This document shows positions 9,101 to 11,000 of a stretch of DNA of 11,000 nt, one piece after another; the first letter of the stretch is position 1, and every line of letters starts with the position of its first letter. This DNA is from Zygnema cylindricum (taxonomy: Eukaryota > Streptophyta > Zygnematophyceae > Zygnematales > Zygnemataceae): positions 135,896-146,895 of the forward strand of contig JBBHKE010000963.1 of assembly GCA_037447655.1 (NCBI GenBank). The letters are read 5' to 3'. Below the pieces are notes generated by a model, which saw only the letters and a program-made list of their open reading frames with translations, had not been told where the DNA came from and ran no database searches. Both the position numbers and the translations under genes were made by a program.

Positions 9101-9216
9101 CGACTTCAGGACCAAATTTTTTTGACCATTTTGATGCCCTAGAAAGTGGGAATTTAGAGAGCTATGTGCCCACAGGCCTTTCTGATATTTGTGACTCAAG
9201 GTTGATCATTCCGTAA
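2689..9216 (+). CDS. Phosphoglycerate-mutase-like (histidine phosphatase) protein, AT74/AT74H group, 8 exons, 450 aa
   Basis: CDS is join(2689..3167, 3699..3801, 4719..4832, 5381..5465, 7307..7426, 8205..8418, 8716..8796, 9060..9216). All introns are GT-AG and the frame holds through every junction. Branch-1 histidine phosphatases use a phospho-histidine intermediate. Visible motifs are RRIILVRHGQSEGN with nucleophile His169, SPYQRT (Arg229), REEPRIREQDFG (Glu257), PNGES (Glu290) and VLVSHG with the second histidine, His332. The core (about 161-400) resembles plant AT74-type proteins, and the tail keeps the family's QTTAKPGELN and FFDHF motifs. Residues 1-60 have one acidic residue and many Ser, Lys and Arg, like a plastid or mitochondrial transit peptide; 112-150 is an acidic linker. 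The start was chosen because it is the first ATG after an in-frame stop, with G at +4. Yeast Det1, a relative, is a broad-range acid phosphatase; the plant substrate is unknown to me, and true glycolytic mutase activity should not be assumed. Confidence 0.92.
3168..3698 (+). other. Intron 1 (531 bp)
   Basis: Phase 2 GT-AG intron. Retention would add about 12 codons and then stop at 3202-3204. The acceptor (TTGGGACAG|AC) has a purine-rich approach rather than a polypyrimidine tract. No other feature was recognised. Confidence 0.8.
3699..3801 (+). CDS. Exon 2: catalytic RHG motif
   Basis: It encodes the end of codon 160 and residues 161-194, PRRIILVRHGQSEGN followed by VDE and the SKIALTEK strand that precedes the family glycine. 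It contains the nucleophile His169. The donor is AAAAG|GTGAGG, phase 0. Confidence 0.92.
3802..4718 (+). other. Intron 2 (917 bp)
   Basis: Phase 0 GT-AG intron, strongly T-rich. Retention stops after two codons (GTG AGG TAG). It contains two near-identical CTTGTCYTGTC words (4186-4196 and 4229-4239). Short frames on both strands look like chance. No mobile element was recognised. Confidence 0.8.
4719..4832 (+). CDS. Exon 3: YFYVSPYQRT segment
   Basis: It encodes residues 195-232, starting GWHQAIRCGDRIRKL and ending WKVYFYVSPYQRTLQ. Arg229 is the conserved arginine of the S-P-x-x-R-T motif that helps bind phosphate in this superfamily. Acceptor TTAACAG|GGC; donor CAG|GTAAGC, phase 0. Confidence 0.92.
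4833..5380 (+). other. Intron 3 (548 bp), nearly filled by an antisense open frame
   Basis: Phase 0 GT-AG intron. It is visibly less T-rich and higher in G+C than the other introns, roughly exon-like around 5100-5250. A minus-strand frame of 175 codons (5374 down to 4847) is open across almost all of it. One plus-strand frame is interrupted in its central part (about 4970-5270) only by TGA codons (for example at about 5120, 5244 and 5259). No known domain is recognised in either. It may be the remains of an inserted coding sequence. Confidence 0.6.
5381..5465 (+). CDS. Exon 4: GVREEPRIREQDFG segment
   Basis: It encodes residues 233-260 and the first base of Gly261: TLRGIGLAFGKERIAGVREE then PRIREQDF. 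Glu257 is the likely conserved acid of the superfamily. Acceptor CCCGCAG|ACG; donor TTTTG|GTGAGA, phase 1. Confidence 0.92.
5466..7306 (+). other. Intron 4 (1841 bp)
   Basis: The largest intron, phase 1, GT-AG, AT-rich and T-rich. A 98-codon minus-strand frame at 6093-6389 has no recognisable domain and is probably chance. No element ends, tandem repeats or RNA genes were noticed. Confidence 0.8.
7307..7426 (+). CDS. Exon 5: NFQD...RFFYRFPNGESAADVYDR segment
   Basis: It completes Gly261 and encodes residues 262-300 plus the first base of Gly301. It carries the family signature RYGRFFYRFPNGESAADV with Glu290. Acceptor TTGGGCAG|GC; donor ACTG|GTACAT is a weak match to the consensus, phase 1. 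Confidence 0.92.
7427..8204 (+). other. Intron 5 (778 bp)
   Basis: Phase 1 GT-AG intron. Its donor departs from GTAAGT (GTACAT). Its acceptor region (GGTTGCGTGAAATCCAG) lacks a pyrimidine tract, though an ATTAAT branch-point-like word lies at 8161-8166. No other feature was recognised. Confidence 0.78.
8205..8418 (+). CDS. Exon 6: second catalytic histidine (SHG)
   Basis: It completes Gly301 and encodes residues 302-371 plus two bases of codon 372: FRETLRADIDFGRFQ, then NMNLVLVSHGLTLRVFLMRW with His332, then YKWTVEQFEGLYNFSNTG. The donor GGAG|GTCAGT has the same ten bases and the same phase (2) as exon 1. The frame stays open into intron 6 until a TAA at 8636-8638, so an intron-retained product would lose the true C-terminus. 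Confidence 0.92.
8716..8796 (+). CDS. Exon 7: YTLSAYHTEEELRAFGMTD segment
   Basis: It completes Arg372 and encodes residues 373-398 plus two bases of Trp399: YTLSAYHTEEELRAFGMTDA then MIADQH. It matches the part of the family after the SHG motif. It is bounded by intron 6 (8419-8715, 297 bp, acceptor CACTTTCAG) and intron 7 (8797-9059, 263 bp, donor GTGAGT, acceptor GGTTCTTTGTTGCAG, the strongest acceptor in the gene). Phase 2. Confidence 0.9.
9060..9216 (+). CDS. Exon 8: conserved C-terminus and stop
   Basis: It completes Trp399 and encodes residues 400-450, then TAA at 9214-9216. QTTAKPGELNADWPTSGPNF and FDHF are recognisable as the end of the plant family. The last 27 residues or so (from DALESGNLESYVP to RLIIP) go beyond the part I recognise. 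Confidence 0.9.
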
Positions 9217-10130
9217 GAGTTGTCCTCTGTGAAATTAGAACGATTTGTTCTTTTCCGTTTTTCATATCTTTGGTTCACTGTTATCTTCTGTGCCATCTTC
9301 TCAATGGCAGACACTTACAAAGATAGGCACATCTTAAAACCTGAGATGAGTATGGTAGAGTCTTCGAGAAACCCTCAATTTCTATTATTAGAGGGATTAT
9401 TAAGAAAACATGAATACCGTTTCGAAGTCATATGACTGGCACTTGAAAATAGCGTTCTATGGCAACATTGTAGAATGTGCGTTTTCTTTTAGAAACGAAG
9501 AGAAAGTTCAGCTTTGAAATTAAACAGGCAACAAAGTTCAAAAATACAAGTTATTGCTTTGTATCTGTTTGAACCAAGTTAGTGCTAGAATCTGTGAACA
9601 ACAATTTGTATAGCTGATGATAGATTTGGTCTTTTATGTTCAATGGTAACATTTCTTGTATTTTATTATTATGATAAGTCCTATATTGTCTATAGCTCTG
9701 GTATTCCACTGCAATGTTAACTGTGGCTGAGACTACCAAGTTATAGCATGAATGGGATCACAAAAAGATACCTTTTTTTTCATTTTTTTTCCTTCTTTCC
9801 TATGTCGGAGGTAAATATATGTTGTATGATAATATGGAACAAATGTTAAAAGTGTGCAACAGCTTCTCTTCTGCAAGCATTCTCTCTTTACCTCAAAACC
9901 AAAGCACAGAGAATTGTTGCCGACATTTTTTTGTAGATGCACCCTGAACCAATTCACTTAGCTGCCTTGTTCTAAGATGTGCAGATGCAACCATTCATGA
10001 TTAGTTATACTTGGACATTCCTGCCCTCAAATCTCTGGAAACGGTTCTTGCTGGATATGACAGCCGATTGCACAGTTGTTTATTTCTTGGTGTATATTTT
10101 TTGTAAAATCATTTTTGGAGTTTTACTAAA
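9217..10130 (+). other. 3' flank, including the unmapped 3' UTR
   Basis: AT-rich sequence without a convincing gene. Short plus- and minus-strand frames (for example 9220-9435) begin at non-ATG codons or lack family features. I noticed no exact AATAAA, so the poly(A) site cannot be placed; plant poly(A) signals are loose and this does not argue against one. A T-rich run lies at about 9772-9797. Confidence 0.5.
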
Positions 10131-11000
10131 AAGGAAGAGGCTTTAATAGGAAAGCGCAATGGCAGACCATCTGGCAACAAAAAAACTGGAAAACTGAACG
10201 CAAATGGACGCAAACTACAAGGGGAAAGAGTGCATTAACAAACAAGGCAAGCCAACATTGAAAGGAACAAGCAGCACAAAATACAAAAACAAAATAACGT
10301 CCTGGAAAGGGAAACGACCTAATCAGACCTCAACATACCTAATGAAAGTAACTACTAAAAGAACTACTCAAGTTGTAAATAGTACAAAGACTTACTAGAA
10401 GTAAACTCTTAAATCCCCAAGGCTCGGCAGAACACCCTGAGAATTTGGAGCTCGTCAACGATCCAGCAGCCTGCAGTCGCTGTAAAGCCGCAGATAAATG
10501 CCAAAGATAAAAAGGAAGGATGGACAGAAGCAGGAGGGCTCCCAGGGCCCCTCCTCTTGGAAGAACACCGACCACAAGTACGGAGGAAATCACTCAAAGC
10601 AACTCCAAACAACCAAATATCTCGACCAACGGGATAAAGTCATCCACAGCATTGTGGTGTGTATAGTCACTCTCCTTGCCTTAGCAGCGTCACACGAATT
10701 TATTCCAACATGCCGAGCCACCTAACCAACGATTGTAACCGAGCAGGGTTCGCCAAAAGAATGTCACCAAAAATAAATACAATACCACCATCAAGCAAAA
10801 CAATATCATTCTGCCGAGAAGGAATAACATGTAAAACATCCTTATGGACAGAATAACCCCCCTGAATCATCGCAATATTATTGGGAATGTTGTCGTGTGC
10901 CTGAATCACCTCTCCCCCAAGGGAGCAACGAAGCAAATCGACGCCATCGGGCTAAAGGACACTATCGCGTGGAAAAAATAGGTGAAGGTTTGGTGTCATC
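10130..11000 (-). mobile_element. Decayed 3' end of a non-LTR-type retroelement, running off the window
   Basis: Read on the minus strand, a broken C-terminal coding region (about 10950 down to 10405) is followed by a T-rich, non-coding stretch with a CTATTAAAGCCTC word (about 10149-10137), as expected for a 3' UTR close to the element's 3' end. No clean poly(A) tail or target-site duplication is visible, so the left border is approximate. The 5' part of the element would lie beyond position 11000. The call rests on the coding relic described in the next entry. Confidence 0.55.
10405..10950 (-). pseudogene. Frameshifted relic of a retroelement polyprotein C-terminus
   Basis: From high to low coordinates the blocks are: CSLGGEVIQAHDNIPNN, GYSVHKDVLHVIPSRQNDIV and GDILLANPARLQSLVRW (10936-10700, one frame, stop at its end); then YTHHNAVDDFIPLVEIFGCL (about 10665-10606) in a shifted frame; then GPGSPPASVHPSF and finally LSAALQRLQAAGSL, in two frames, near 10550-10457. 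The order and motifs (HD..., HVLP, R-x-DIV, D-x-x-x-A-x-P-x-R-x-x-LV, DDFIPL-x-EIFGCL, GGPPLSV, ALQR-x-QAA) match from memory a C-terminal region common in repeat-derived predicted plant proteins with reverse transcriptase upstream. At least two frameshifts and several stops show it is dead. Exact family name not known to me. Confidence 0.6.

Noticed and set aside
2689-9216. Annotation as a glycolytic phosphoglycerate mutase
   Set aside because: The motifs (SPYQRT, REQDFGNFQ, FFYRFPNGESAADV) are those of the AT74-type branch of histidine phosphatases, not of glycolytic dPGM, so only phosphatase-family membership is claimed.
10204-10398. Lys/Thr-rich 64-codon plus-strand frame
   Set aside because: It is low complexity and opposite the presumed 3' UTR of the minus-strand retroelement relic.
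10498-10856. Plus-strand frames at 10498-10725 and 10659-10856
   Set aside because: They are complements of the retroelement relic, whose minus-strand motifs are recognisable.

Overview
This is nuclear DNA from a land plant. It holds one split protein-coding gene with eight exons joined by seven GT-AG introns, and the introns are long, T-rich and AT-rich. The gene is flanked by decayed mobile elements. The species cannot be fixed from the sequence. The intron style and the retroelement relic on the right would suit a non-flowering plant (bryophyte, lycophyte, fern or conifer), but that is inference. I see no bacterial, organellar or viral genes, and no tRNA, rRNA or CRISPR array.

Layout. (1) 1-2520: a repeat-rich upstream domain crowded with GTAC/CGTAC words. 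It holds two copies of one foldback MITE family (about 38-373, diverged; 2283-2510, with perfect 27-bp terminal inverted repeats and a TA target-site duplication), an (AGTAC)n stretch at 531-555, a 762-bp interval bounded by 19-bp inverted repeats (605-1366), and two strong palindromes (1087-1107 and 1120-1141). (2) 2513-2688: a short proximal promoter and 5' UTR squeezed between the second MITE and the start codon. (3) 2689-9216, plus strand: the gene, with CDS join(2689..3167, 3699..3801, 4719..4832, 5381..5465, 7307..7426, 8205..8418, 8716..8796, 9060..9216), 1353 nt, 450 residues. It encodes a histidine-phosphatase-superfamily (phosphoglycerate-mutase-like) protein of the plant AT74/AT74H group, with an N-terminal extension of about 160 residues that looks like an organelle transit peptide plus an acidic linker. 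(4) 9217 to about 10130: AT-rich 3' flank, including the unmapped 3' UTR. (5) About 10130-11000, minus strand: the decayed 3' end of a non-LTR-type retroelement that runs off the right edge of the window.

There is no operon or multi-gene system here. The most useful observations are the complete gene model, the MITE sitting about 180 bp upstream of the start codon, the unusual GTAC density of the upstream 2.5 kb, a 175-codon antisense open frame that nearly fills intron 3, and the retroelement relic. I did not find evidence of an undescribed biological system.
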